DNA of 33,778 nucleotides from an uncultured Bacteroidota bacterium (GCA_902520385.1 CABYOB010000005.1:1-33778), one strand, 5' to 3'; positions 1-10,232 are shown, numbered from the stretch's first letter. The notes: generated by a model from the letters alone, not told the origin. Program-made: numbers and translations.

Positions 1-64
1 ATGAGGACATATTTAAAAAAAAATCATTTAAAAAAAGTTTTGCCTCTTTTAAATCTTTATTCAT
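1..64 (-). CDS. N-terminal fragment of a gene cut by the window edge; possibly the second ABC permease subunit
   Basis: Open frame on the minus strand from ATG at 64..62 (MNKDLKEAKLFLNDFFLNMSS...), directly downstream of the permease gene. The identity is positional inference only. Confidence 0.3.
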   Translation of the reverse strand, partial: MNKDLKEAKLFLNDFFLNMSS

Positions 65-90
65 TTTCCAATTTCCAATAATTATCATAA

Positions 91-1152
91 TTAATTAATT
101 TTAATCCTAGGGTCCAACCAAGAATAAATTACATCTACTAATATATTAATAAAAACAAAGCATGTACCTATAAATAATATCAAACCCATAACTAAAGGAA
201 AATCAACGTTGTTAATTGATTCCACCAATAATTTACCTACACCATTCCATCCAAAAATATATTCCACAAAAACAGCTCCAGACAACATCGATGCAAACCA
301 ACCTGAAGTTGCTGTTAATACTGAACTTAAAGAATTTCTTAGAGCGTGAACAATTACAACTTTAAACTCTGACAAACCCTTTGACCTAGCAGTTCTAACA
401 AAATTAGATGACAGAGTTTCTAAAAGAGAATTTCTTGTTAAACTCATTATGATTGCAATAGGACGTATACCTAAGGTAATAGCAGGTAATACTAAATTCT
501 TAATATTTAAATACTCTCCTCTTCCTAAATCATCCACTTCGTATAAACTTCCCACAACATTAAATCCTGTTAACCAACTTAATTTATATGCAAATATCCA
601 CATTATTAAAATTGCTGAAAAAAAAGAAGGTAAAGACATACCCAATGAACTAAAAAAAATAAAAAATTTATCAAAAAAACTATCTTTTTTTATAGCACAA
701 AAAACACCAATTGGAATCGATATAAAAACCGCTAACATAATTGACACAAAAGCTAATACAATAGTATTAGGAAAAACTGTAAGTATAATACTTAAAACTT
801 CTTTTTCTTTATAAACAAACGACTCACCTAAATAAGGTTTTTTTAATAGAATTAGTTTTTTTTTTGTTTCTAAAAGAGTAATACTTTGATATTTATCCAA
901 TTTTTTATTTTTTGAAAAATGAAAAGAAATTGGAGATAAATCATTTAAATATAAAAAGTACCTCTCTATAGGAGGTTTATCCAAATTATACTTCTTTCTA
1001 ATATTTTCTAATTGAACAGCATCGTCTCTATCACCTAACATCATTTTTGCAGGATCAGATGGAATAATATTAAAAAGAAAAAAAACAATTGAAATTACAC
1101 CTAGAAAAACTAAAAGACTATATTTTATTTTTCTTAGGAAAAAATTAAACAA
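91..1152 (-). CDS. ABC transporter permease, DppB/OppB type
   Basis: N-terminal 'IPSDPAKMMLGDR', several TM segments, and the permease EAA-loop region 'NFVRTARSKGLSEFKVVIVHALRNSL' followed by 'SGAVFVEYIFGWNGVGKLLVESI'. Confidence 0.9.
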   Translation of the reverse strand: MFNFFLRKIKYSLLVFLGVISIVFFLFNIIPSDPAKMMLGDRDDAVQLENIRKKYNLDKPPIERYFLYLNDLSPISFHFSKNKKLDKYQSITLLETKKKLILLKKPYLGESFVYKEKEVLSIILTVFPNTIVLAFVSIMLAVFISIPIGVFCAIKKDSFFDKFFIFFSSLGMSLPSFFSAILIMWIFAYKLSWLTGFNVVGSLYEVDDLGRGEYLNIKNLVLPAITLGIRPIAIIMSLTRNSLLETLSSNFVRTARSKGLSEFKVVIVHALRNSLSSVLTATSGWFASMLSGAVFVEYIFGWNGVGKLLVESINNVDFPLVMGLILFIGTCFVFINILVDVIYSWLDPRIKIN

Positions 1153-1159
1153 ACTAAAA

Positions 1160-2383
1160 TTATTTTAACAGATTTTTAATCTCCGTAATACTCGGAACAT
1201 TATTGCTATGCCACTTTTTAATTAAAACCCCATTTTTAAATAATAAAAGACCAGGATCAGATCGAATAATGATTTTAGCTATATCGCCATCGCCATAATA
1301 ATAAATAACATCTTCGCCAATTACATTTTTAACCTTATCAATATCAGCCCAACTACATACTTGCATTACACCAATTTTTTCACTTTTAGCATCTCTAAAC
1401 AAATTTTTAATTTCTCTAAAAGAATCTTTATTAGCTTTTTTATAATTATAAGAACTAGATACAAGAATTGCTGGATAATTAACAAAGGCCTTTGTTACAT
1501 TATTATCCATTGCGCCTTCATTAATTGTAAAACTTGTCGTCTCATTGATTATAACTTCTTGAAACTTTTCTTGATAATTTTCTTTGAAATTGAATCCTTC
1601 TTTATAAGGCCTATAATCTTTAATGGGCAAATTATTAAAAGTATAAGAAACAAAAACAGAAGATGCCAAAGCAGTTGAAAAAATAACCAAAAGACTATAA
1701 CTATAATACTTTTTTATAAGAAAGTAAATGAAAAATAAAATAAGCAAAAACAATAAAGGAAAATACCAAGAAAAAATAAAACTCCAAATAAATGTAAAAA
1801 TGAAAGAGAAAATTATCGATGGTATATCTTGAAATAAAGAATTAAGACTTTTTTTTCTATCTAAAATAAAAATAGGAACTGCAAAAATGATTAACAAAAT
1901 ATCTTTCACAAATGACTCCCAGGGAGTTAAACTCCTTCCTATAGAGTCTTTCATTGCATCACCAAAACAACCACAATCATCAACACATTGGATAGGAATT
2001 CCAGAAGCTGTTTCTCCTGGCAAGCAAGTAGCAGTATGTAATGTCAAAAATGTAAAGAAAATTAACATTGCAAAAGTAAAAAATAAAGATATTTTTATTC
2101 TAGCCTTTACAATCAATGCAAAACCTAATACAATTTCAAAAACACAGATAAAAGCAGCAAGAAACAATGTAGAGGGAATAAGCCATTCTAAAGAAAATGA
2201 ATTCCAACCAAAAATTTCATGAATTCGATAAGCTAAGGCACCATCTTGAAAATACTCCTCAAGTTTATATGCAAAACCAATAGAGTCATTGGCCTTTATT
2301 ATTCCTGATACAATTAAAGTTGCACCGACAATAGATCTAAATAAAGATGATAGTAAAGCACGAAAAATTATTTTTTTAATCAT
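1160..2383 (-). CDS. DoxX/MauE-like (BT_3928-type) membrane protein with C-terminal extracytoplasmic domain
   Basis: Multiple TM helices, Cys-rich 'CLPGETASGIPIQCVDDCGCFGDAMKDSIGRSLTPWESFVKD' typical of the BT_3928/DoxX family in Bacteroidota. ATGA overlap with the upstream gene. Confidence 0.75.
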   Translation of the reverse strand: MIKKIIFRALLSSLFRSIVGATLIVSGIIKANDSIGFAYKLEEYFQDGALAYRIHEIFGWNSFSLEWLIPSTLFLAAFICVFEIVLGFALIVKARIKISLFFTFAMLIFFTFLTLHTATCLPGETASGIPIQCVDDCGCFGDAMKDSIGRSLTPWESFVKDILLIIFAVPIFILDRKKSLNSLFQDIPSIIFSFIFTFIWSFIFSWYFPLLFLLILFFIYFLIKKYYSYSLLVIFSTALASSVFVSYTFNNLPIKDYRPYKEGFNFKENYQEKFQEVIINETTSFTINEGAMDNNVTKAFVNYPAILVSSSYNYKKANKDSFREIKNLFRDAKSEKIGVMQVCSWADIDKVKNVIGEDVIYYYGDGDIAKIIIRSDPGLLLFKNGVLIKKWHSNNVPSITEIKNLLK

Positions 2384-2922
2384 TTCTTATCTTTTAATTG
2401 AATTAAAGCAAAAATTGAATAATTTACAATATCATGATAATTTGCATCAATTCCCTCTGACATAATGGTTTCACCATCATTATCTTCAATTTGTTTAATT
2501 CTATGAAGTTTTTGCAAAATCAAATCAGTAAAAGAGCTTATCCTCATCTCCTTCCAAGCTTCACCGTAATCATGATTTTTTTGCTCCATAAGATTTTTTA
2601 TAATAGAGGCATGTTTTTTATATTCAACAAGAGAGTCCTCCAAACCCATATCAGGCTGAAGTGTAGATTTTTTATTTAACTGAATCAAGGCAATTATTGA
2701 ATAATTCAAAATACCCATAAATTCGGCATCAATACTTTCATTAATTTTTTGAACCCCCTTATCATCAATGCTTCTAATTCGCTGTGCTTTAATAAATATT
2801 TGATCAGTTAAAGACTTTAATCTCAATATTCTCCAAGCACTTCCATAATCATGCATTTTTTTTCGAAAAACATCTAAACAGTCATTAATTATTATGTCAA
2901 AATAATCGGATGTAGTTATCAT
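2380..2922 (-). CDS. DUF1599 domain-containing protein
   Basis: Two internal copies of an 'HDYG.AW...R..S.TD.I..K..RI..I.D' motif; matches my recollection of DUF1599 proteins. Confidence 0.75.
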   Translation of the reverse strand: MITTSDYFDIIINDCLDVFRKKMHDYGSAWRILRLKSLTDQIFIKAQRIRSIDDKGVQKINESIDAEFMGILNYSIIALIQLNKKSTLQPDMGLEDSLVEYKKHASIIKNLMEQKNHDYGEAWKEMRISSFTDLILQKLHRIKQIEDNDGETIMSEGIDANYHDIVNYSIFALIQLKDKK

Positions 2923-2977
2923 TAGTATAATTATAATTAAAACTATTCATAAATTTAAACTTATTAATGAAAAAAAT

Positions 2978-3808
2978 ATGTTAAAAAAAGTAAAAAAAAA
3001 ATCACTATCAAAAAAAAATCCTTTAATTATGGGAATATTAAACATCACTCCAAATTCATTTTATGATGGAGGTAGATTTTCAAATATTAAAAATGCAATA
3101 GAACAAACAAAAAAAATGATTACTGAAGGAGCTGACATGATAGATATAGGTGCCTTTTCATCTAAACCTTTCTCTAAAGAAATCTCAATAAATGAAGAAA
3201 AAAAAAGATTACTGCCAGTTTTAAAAGAGATAAGAAATTTATTTCCAAAAATATTAATTTCAATAGACACCTATCGAAGAGAAATAGCTGAGGAAGCTGT
3301 GAATTTAGGAGCCAATATCATTAATGATATTTATTCTGGAGAATATGATTCTACAATGATAGATTTTATAAAAAAAAATGACATAACATACGTGGCAATG
3401 CACATGAAAGGTAATCCAATGATCATGCAAAAAAAAATAGAATACAAAAATTTTAAAAATGAAATTTTAGATTTTTTTATAAAAAAAACATTAGAAATCA
3501 AAAAAAATGGATTTGATAAATTAATAATCGACCCTGGTTTTGGATTTGGAAAATCAATAGAACAAAATTTTGAAATGATAAATTTTATCCCTGAACTAAA
3601 AAAAATTAATAAACATGTCTTAGTTGGAATTTCTAGAAAATCCATGATTTACAAAACATTGAAAACAAATGCTGAAAATAGTTTAAACAGCACAACCATT
3701 TTAAATACAGTTTGTATATTAAAAGGTGCAAAAATTTTAAGAGTTCATGATGTAAAAGAAGCTAAAGAAGTTATAAAAATGATTAATTTAGTTAAAAATA
3801 ATATTTAA
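2978..3808 (+). CDS. folP: dihydropteroate synthase
   Basis: 'IMGILNITPNSFYDGGRF', 'GADMIDIGAFSSKP', 'ISIDTYR', 'INDIYSG', 'LIIDPGFGFGKS', 'LVGISRKSMI'. Confidence 0.95.
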   Translation: MLKKVKKKSLSKKNPLIMGILNITPNSFYDGGRFSNIKNAIEQTKKMITEGADMIDIGAFSSKPFSKEISINEEKKRLLPVLKEIRNLFPKILISIDTYRREIAEEAVNLGANIINDIYSGEYDSTMIDFIKKNDITYVAMHMKGNPMIMQKKIEYKNFKNEILDFFIKKTLEIKKNGFDKLIIDPGFGFGKSIEQNFEMINFIPELKKINKHVLVGISRKSMIYKTLKTNAENSLNSTTILNTVCILKGAKILRVHDVKEAKEVIKMINLVKNNI

Positions 3809-4581
3809 TGTTTTTTATTGACTTTAACATATTTGATTTTATAGACATCACTCTTGTGAGCATTTTAATTTTTCAATTATATAAATTAGTCAAGGGAAGT
3901 GCAGCAATTAATATCTTTATTGGCATGGCTCTAGTTTATATAATGTGGAAAATTTTTTCAGCACTAGAAATGAGTCTTTTAAGCGAAATTTTAGGACAGT
4001 TTATCAGTGTAGGAGTCTTAGCTTTAATTATTGTTTTTCAACAAGAAATAAGACGTTTTCTAGTTTTAATTGGAAAAAATATATTTAAAAACAAAAACTT
4101 ATTTATAAAATCAAAAAGCACAGAAAACTTTTTAAATGAAGAAAATATTAATGATATATGTGGAGCTTGTCAAAATATGTCAAAAACAAAAACAGGAGCA
4201 ATAATAATTATTGAAAGAAATGACAATTTAGATCAAATTATAAAAACAGGAAGAGTCATTTCAAGTAATTTGTCTCAAATTATGATAGAAAGTGTATTCT
4301 ATAAAAACGCACCTCTTCATGACGGAGCAATCGTGATAATTAATAAAAAAATTATTGGTGCACGATGCGTATTACCTATTAGTGAGTCAAATATAATATT
4401 AACCGAAATGGGGATGAGACACAAGGCGGCTCTTGGAGTAACAGAGTTACACGATTGTATTGCTATTACTGTTTCAGAACAAAATGGAAAAATAAGTTTT
4501 TTTGAAAATGGAAAAATGCAAACCAATCTTGAAACAAAAAAGCTCAAAGATCTAATAACACTTTCCTCTTTAAAAAAATGA
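3808..4581 (+). CDS. cdaA: diadenylate cyclase (CdaA-type, DisA_N domain)
   Basis: N-terminal TM helices; 'NAPLHDGAIVIINKKIIGARCVLPIS' (DGA) and 'GMRHKAALGVTE' (RHxxA). One-nt overlap with folP. Confidence 0.93.
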   Translation: MFFIDFNIFDFIDITLVSILIFQLYKLVKGSAAINIFIGMALVYIMWKIFSALEMSLLSEILGQFISVGVLALIIVFQQEIRRFLVLIGKNIFKNKNLFIKSKSTENFLNEENINDICGACQNMSKTKTGAIIIIERNDNLDQIIKTGRVISSNLSQIMIESVFYKNAPLHDGAIVIINKKIIGARCVLPISESNIILTEMGMRHKAALGVTELHDCIAITVSEQNGKISFFENGKMQTNLETKKLKDLITLSSLKK

Positions 4582-6470
4582 AAAAAATTTTATTTTTTTT
4601 GAGTCTAACAATAATTATTTGTTATGTAAGTTTTGAATTGTTAAACTCAAAACAAAATATAATAGAAATAATAAACTCTAAAATTGAGACTAATTCTTCA
4701 AATAAATCATTAAAAGTTCTTTTTGCATTAGACACAGAATGCCCTCTCTCAACACAATACATAAAAAAAATTAACTCCCTGGCAGAAAAATACTCTGACA
4801 ATTTTGAATTTTTAATTTTTTTTCCTGGACCCTACTACTCAAATGAAGAAGTAGAAAAATTTATTGAAAAAAATAATATAAAAATTAAATTTTTAATTGA
4901 TAATGACTTAATGATTACAAAATCTCTTAAAGCATCTGTTGTTCCAGAGTCATTTTTAATCAATATCCATTCTAAAATAATATACCAAGGATTAATTGAT
5001 AATTGGGTTAGTGAATTAGGAAGAACAAGGCAATACACAAATAAAAACTACTTAGAAGATGCCATGAAACTATCCTTAAAAGGGGTGAAACCTTTAATAA
5101 AAAAAACTAAAGCAATTGGCTGTTTAATAGAAAAGGATTTTACAAAAAAAACTAAATCTGATTCCTCAGTAAATGCCATGGAAATAATATTTGAAAAGTG
5201 TGCCAGCTGTCACTATAATGGAGGAGCAGCTCCATTTCCTTTAACTTCATACGAAGATATTGACAAAAGAAAAAAAATGATTTATCATGTTATAAGTAGT
5301 AATTATATGCCTCCATGGCCAGCAGATCCAAATTATTCAAATTTTTTAGGTGAAAAAACTCTAACTAAAAAAGAAAAGAAAATTATTCACAACTGGATTA
5401 AAAACAAAAAAAAGTTAGAATATTCAGAAAAAGAAAAAATTATATTTAAAAGCAACAAAGAAAAACCTGATTTAGTTGTTAAAATGGAAAATGAATATAA
5501 GATAAAAGGTAATAATAAAGATAAATTTTTAATGATGAAATTTCCTTTTGAATTACCTTATGATACATTTATTAAATCAATAAAATTTATCCCTGGAAAT
5601 AATCAAATTGTTCATCATGTAAATGCACATCTCATTAGTTACAATCATAAGAAAAAGAATATTTTTAATGGAGATAGAATAGTTGATACTGAATTATTTT
5701 CTGATTCAATTTGTTTTGAAAAATTAGATTTATTTAACGATGACAGAACAGTGCCTAATTTAAGTAGATCTGTTTCAAATTATTTACCAGGTTCTGCCCA
5801 AGGTAGCTACCCTAAAGGAATTGGAGTAATTAAAGCAAAGAGAAAAAATGTTATCCTAGTTAATGATTTTCACTACGGCCCATCTAATATAGACACAACT
5901 GACAATTCATATTTTGAAATTTATTTTTCAGACACCCCACCAAAAAGAAATCTAGAAGAAATTACATTAGGCACCCTTGGTTTAAAAGAAAATTATTATT
6001 CGCATGACACCACATTTTATTGCACTCAAAAAATATCCCCAGAACTAATTGTAAAACCTAATGAAAAAATAACATGTACTACTAAAGCGAAAATAGTAAA
6101 AGACATTTCAATATTAACCATAAATCCTCATATGCATTTACTTGGAAAATCATTTAAATCATATGTAATCACAGCTGAAAAAGATACCATTCCTTTGATT
6201 AAAATTGATGACTGGAATTTTAGATGGCAATATTTTTACACTTTTGAAAAGATGATTAAAATCCCAAAAAACTCTGAAATTATTATAGAAGCTACATTTG
6301 ATAATACAAACGAAAATTTAGATAACCCATTTGACCCACCCAAATTAATTACAGAAAAAATTGACTGGAATGGAAAAGGAAGTATGAAAACATCAGATGA
6401 AATGATGCAATTTATTATTACATACTTGCCATACAAAAAAAATGATGAAAAAATTAGTTTAAAACCTTAG
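4578..6470 (+). CDS. Fusion protein: redoxin-like domain, c-type cytochrome domain, copper type II monooxygenase-like (PHM-type) domain
   Basis: Signal anchor; thioredoxin-fold 'LFALDTECPLSTQYIKKI'; heme motif 'CASCH' with downstream 'MPPWPADPNY'; His clusters 'IVHHVNAH' and 'NPHMHLLG' as expected for PHM-like copper sites. ATGA overlap with cdaA. Confidence 0.8.
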   Translation: MKKILFFLSLTIIICYVSFELLNSKQNIIEIINSKIETNSSNKSLKVLFALDTECPLSTQYIKKINSLAEKYSDNFEFLIFFPGPYYSNEEVEKFIEKNNIKIKFLIDNDLMITKSLKASVVPESFLINIHSKIIYQGLIDNWVSELGRTRQYTNKNYLEDAMKLSLKGVKPLIKKTKAIGCLIEKDFTKKTKSDSSVNAMEIIFEKCASCHYNGGAAPFPLTSYEDIDKRKKMIYHVISSNYMPPWPADPNYSNFLGEKTLTKKEKKIIHNWIKNKKKLEYSEKEKIIFKSNKEKPDLVVKMENEYKIKGNNKDKFLMMKFPFELPYDTFIKSIKFIPGNNQIVHHVNAHLISYNHKKKNIFNGDRIVDTELFSDSICFEKLDLFNDDRTVPNLSRSVSNYLPGSAQGSYPKGIGVIKAKRKNVILVNDFHYGPSNIDTTDNSYFEIYFSDTPPKRNLEEITLGTLGLKENYYSHDTTFYCTQKISPELIVKPNEKITCTTKAKIVKDISILTINPHMHLLGKSFKSYVITAEKDTIPLIKIDDWNFRWQYFYTFEKMIKIPKNSEIIIEATFDNTNENLDNPFDPPKLITEKIDWNGKGSMKTSDEMMQFIITYLPYKKNDEKISLKP

Positions 6471-7525
6471 TTGTATTTTTCTAAAATTGCTTTATTTATA
6501 TTTCTTATGAGCAAAGGCCCTTTATAAACAAAGCCCGTGTATAATTGAATTAATGAAGCACCTGCTTCAATTTTTTCTATAGCATCATCTGGACTCATAA
6601 TGCCACCCACTGCAATAATCGGAATTGAGCCTGAAGCTTTTTTGTTTATATATCTAATCATATTAGTAGACATTTCTTTGATTGGAGAGCCTGTTAACCC
6701 ACCCTGTCCAATTTTCTCAATCTTATCGTAAGAAGTTTTTAAACCATCTCTCGTATTAGTACTATTTGTTGCTACGACTCCTGATATTTTATACTTAAAA
6801 ATTAAGTCTATAACTTCATCAACATATTTAAAGTCTAAATCTGGAGAAATTTTAATTAAAACAGGTTTTGGATTATACTTTTTTTCATTAATTAATTGAA
6901 TTGATGAAATTAAAGTTTCTAATTTATCTTTTCTTTGCAACTCTCTCAAACTAGGAGTGTTTGGAGAACTAACATTCAATACAAAATAATCAACATAATC
7001 AAATAGATCATTAAAACATTTCTTATAATCATCAACCGAGTCTTCTAAAGGTGTTGTTTTATTCTTACCAATATTACCACCAATAATTAATTTAGTTTTC
7101 TTTTTCTTTAATCTAGAGATAACTTTTATTAAACCATCATTATTGAAACCCATACGATTTATTAAACCATTATCTTTTTTTAATCTAAACAATCTTGGTT
7201 TTTTATTTCCATATTGTGATTTTGGAGTAACAGTTCCTATTTCAATAAAAGAAAAACCAAATGCATCAAAATCATTTATCATTTTTGCATTTTTATCAAA
7301 TCCAGCAGCCAATCCAACGGGATTTGAAAAATTAATTCCAAACACATTTCTCTCTAGCTTTTTATTATTAATAAAATATCTGGATTTTTCAATTTTTTTT
7401 AAAAAAGGAATTTTGAATAAAAACTTTATTATAAAAAAAGTAAAATTATGAGAAAACTCTGGGGGGAAAAGAAACAAAAAAGACCTTGTAAAGAACCAAA
7501 CAACTTTATAAATTAAATCAAACAT
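6467..7525 (-). CDS. pyrD: dihydroorotate dehydrogenase (quinone), class 2
   Basis: 'NPVGLAAGFDKNA', 'IEIGTVTPKSQYGNKKPRLFRL', 'NRMGFNN', 'FVLNVSSPNTPSLRELQ', 'VATNSTNTR', 'GGLTGSPI', 'IPIIAVGGIMSPDDA'. Confidence 0.96.
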   Translation of the reverse strand: MFDLIYKVVWFFTRSFLFLFPPEFSHNFTFFIIKFLFKIPFLKKIEKSRYFINNKKLERNVFGINFSNPVGLAAGFDKNAKMINDFDAFGFSFIEIGTVTPKSQYGNKKPRLFRLKKDNGLINRMGFNNDGLIKVISRLKKKKTKLIIGGNIGKNKTTPLEDSVDDYKKCFNDLFDYVDYFVLNVSSPNTPSLRELQRKDKLETLISSIQLINEKKYNPKPVLIKISPDLDFKYVDEVIDLIFKYKISGVVATNSTNTRDGLKTSYDKIEKIGQGGLTGSPIKEMSTNMIRYINKKASGSIPIIAVGGIMSPDDAIEKIEAGASLIQLYTGFVYKGPLLIRNINKAILEKYN

Positions 7526-7634
7526 AAATATGTAAAAATATACATAAATTTAATAATAAATTAAATATTTTCACCGTGTTAAGTTTTAATAGAATATAAT
7601 TTTTAAATTTATGTATGATATATTAATTATCACC

Positions 7635-10232
7635 ATGAAACTTTTAAATTCATTTAGACATCTTGTAGTTATATTTTTTTGTATTGGACAAGTGGCTATT
7701 TTTGCTTGCGACACATCACCATCAATTATCATTAACCAAACTACAGATAACAGTGATGGAACTTTTACTTTAGATTTAAGTTTATGTATTGGTAGTGGTG
7801 GATCAGCTGATGGTTTTGATTTATATTTTGAAAATGAAATTAATATATTATCTACTAATGTAACTGAAGTCACCTCACCCATAGGAGGAAATACTGCAAA
7901 TGTAACAATAAATAATGGGGTTTGGGAAGCTGTATATAACGGTTTTGATGGCAGTAATGCGAGTTGGTTTGAAGTCGAAAATGCGGGATTTGGAATAGAT
8001 TGCATGGATTTTCAAATTACTGTAGATGGTAATCCAGAGGGCGAAACTATATGTAGCTTGGGTATTAATGAAAACTGTTTAGGATTTACTCAACAAGATG
8101 AATTTATAACTTGTGAAAATATACCCGGCCCTTGTTTTCCTAATTATTTTATTGAAGCTCCAGGAAACGCAAGTGGAAATATTGAGAATGCAGGAGAAAA
8201 TTGTGGTTGGATTGAATATGAGGATGAAATTGTTGAAATAATAATTCCTTGCATAGGAGATTACACATTTACTATAAGTCAAGATTTTTCTGATGATTTC
8301 TTTTTTGGAAATACAATTTACGCAACACTAGGAGAAGATTGTTGTGATCAACAAATAAATCAAGTAGTTGCTTGGGAAGAATCCACATCATGGACACAAA
8401 ATCTTGAAGCTGGCACATATTATTTAGTTATTGATATGTTTATAGACACATGGCTAGGTTTATCTGGCGAATGGGATTTAAGTATTACTTCTAACAACAA
8501 TTTTTCCGGATCAACTATTGCAAATGCTGGAGAGGATCAAGAAATATGTGAAAATTCTACGATTCTATCTGGAAACAACCCAGAAGATGATGAAGTTGGA
8601 CAATGGAGTATTATAAGTGGAAATGGAATATTTTCTGAATTAAACAATCCATTATCAGAAATAAATAATTTATCAATTGGTGAAAATATTTTACAATGGT
8701 CTATAATAGGAGAATGTGGTGAATCAACTGATCAAATTACAATCAATGTTATTGATGGCGAACCTACCATTGAATTAGTTGATGTTGTTTATTGTTTAAA
8801 TCCTATTAATCTAAATGCTGTAGTTGAAGGTGGAGGAACCTGGACTGTAGAACCCTCTACTAACATTATAATTGAAAGCCCTGATAGCGAAAATACATTT
8901 GCAACCCCAACTGCTTATGGCACTTACACATTTACATTTGAAGGTTGTAATGGATCTGATTCTCAAGAAGTATTAGTAAGTACTTCTAACCCAACAATTA
9001 TTGATTTTCCAGATCAAGTTTATTGCCTTTCTTCATTTAATTTAGAAGCAGAAGTTGATGGGGATCCTGGTTACTGGGGATTTGAAGGTCCTGGATCCAT
9101 TAATTTTAGTAATCCTGTTTCACTATCTACTACGGCAATAGCTGATGAATATGGCTTATATACTATTTCGTATTATGGATGCGGAACTTCAACAAGTGTA
9201 AATGTAAACATTCAAGGAGTTCCACCACAAATTGTTTCAGCTCCCGATGAACCAATATTTTGTGATTTTAATGCTAATCTTGAAGCATTCGTAGTTGGAG
9301 ACCCTCAAGGTTGGACAGGATCAGGACCTGGAAGTGTAAATTTCTCTTCACAAGAAACATCAACAACAGCCACTGTTAGTGAATTTGGATTATATGAATT
9401 TACATTCAATGGATGTAATGAGTCTGCTTCAGTATTTGTAGACTTTTCACCATCTCAACCGACTATCGAACATCAAGATACAATTTTTTGTGCTTTAGAA
9501 ACAATGTTAACAGCAAGTGGAGAAGGAAATGCTGAGGGATGGTCGGTATATAGTTCCCCTGAAGGATCTAATGTTAATTTTAGCAATGAAAACAACTATT
9601 TAACAAATGTTAGTGTTAATGAATATGGAACTTACCAATTTCAATTTTCTGGTTGTGGAGATACTGCACTAACTTCATTAACATTTGCTCCACATGCGCC
9701 ATATTTAATATCACCCGATCACCAAGATTGTATTTTAGAAGCAGAATTAATAGCTTATACAGCAGATCAAAACGCTGGACCTTGGACACAAATATCCGGA
9801 GAAAGTGGTGTTCAAATTGAAAATAGCTGGTCTAATTCTACATCAATTTCTGTTCCAAACTACGGAATGTATGAATTTGAATTTGAAGCATGTGATACAA
9901 GTTCAATAATCAGTGTTGGATTTTCTTGTGGTTTAGTTATACCTAATACAATTACTCCAAATGGAGACGGAAATAATGATTTGTTTTTTATTCCAAATAT
10001 GAATCCACAAATATATTCTTCTAGTTTATTAACAATTATTAACAGATGGGGAAATGAAGTTTTCTCCGTCACAAATTACGGACTAAATGACAATTGGTGG
10101 GATGGAACAACAAAATATAAAGGTGAAGAATTGAAAACAGGAGTTTATTATTATATACTTGACGTTTTTAATGTTGTACATAATCAGAAAGAGAGTTACT
10201 CCGGAAACGTAACTATTTTTAATGATGACTAA
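7635..10232 (+). CDS. Secreted multi-repeat protein with T9SS type-B (gliding-motility-associated) C-terminal sorting domain
   Basis: Signal peptide from ATG at 7635 (MKLLNSFRHLVVIFF...); about five Ig-like repeats of roughly 80 aa; C-terminal 'PNTITPNGDGNNDLFFI...LTIINRWGNEVF...WWDG...LKTGVYYYILDVFN...YSGNVTIFND'. The ORF track starts at 7611. Confidence 0.9.
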   Translation: MKLLNSFRHLVVIFFCIGQVAIFACDTSPSIIINQTTDNSDGTFTLDLSLCIGSGGSADGFDLYFENEINILSTNVTEVTSPIGGNTANVTINNGVWEAVYNGFDGSNASWFEVENAGFGIDCMDFQITVDGNPEGETICSLGINENCLGFTQQDEFITCENIPGPCFPNYFIEAPGNASGNIENAGENCGWIEYEDEIVEIIIPCIGDYTFTISQDFSDDFFFGNTIYATLGEDCCDQQINQVVAWEESTSWTQNLEAGTYYLVIDMFIDTWLGLSGEWDLSITSNNNFSGSTIANAGEDQEICENSTILSGNNPEDDEVGQWSIISGNGIFSELNNPLSEINNLSIGENILQWSIIGECGESTDQITINVIDGEPTIELVDVVYCLNPINLNAVVEGGGTWTVEPSTNIIIESPDSENTFATPTAYGTYTFTFEGCNGSDSQEVLVSTSNPTIIDFPDQVYCLSSFNLEAEVDGDPGYWGFEGPGSINFSNPVSLSTTAIADEYGLYTISYYGCGTSTSVNVNIQGVPPQIVSAPDEPIFCDFNANLEAFVVGDPQGWTGSGPGSVNFSSQETSTTATVSEFGLYEFTFNGCNESASVFVDFSPSQPTIEHQDTIFCALETMLTASGEGNAEGWSVYSSPEGSNVNFSNENNYLTNVSVNEYGTYQFQFSGCGDTALTSLTFAPHAPYLISPDHQDCILEAELIAYTADQNAGPWTQISGESGVQIENSWSNSTSISVPNYGMYEFEFEACDTSSIISVGFSCGLVIPNTITPNGDGNNDLFFIPNMNPQIYSSSLLTIINRWGNEVFSVTNYGLNDNWWDGTTKYKGEELKTGVYYYILDVFNVVHNQKESYSGNVTIFNDD

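Noticed and set aside
449-814. 121-aa plus-strand ORF inside the permease gene
   Set aside because: Antisense to a well-conserved permease; the same applies to other small antisense ORFs in the track (e.g. 1361, 1887, 7143, 18811, 24095, 28041, 30780).
7586-8005. 139-aa minus-strand ORF overlapping the start of the T9SS protein
   Set aside because: Antisense to the signal peptide and N-terminal domain of a recognisable secreted protein; no family resemblance seen.
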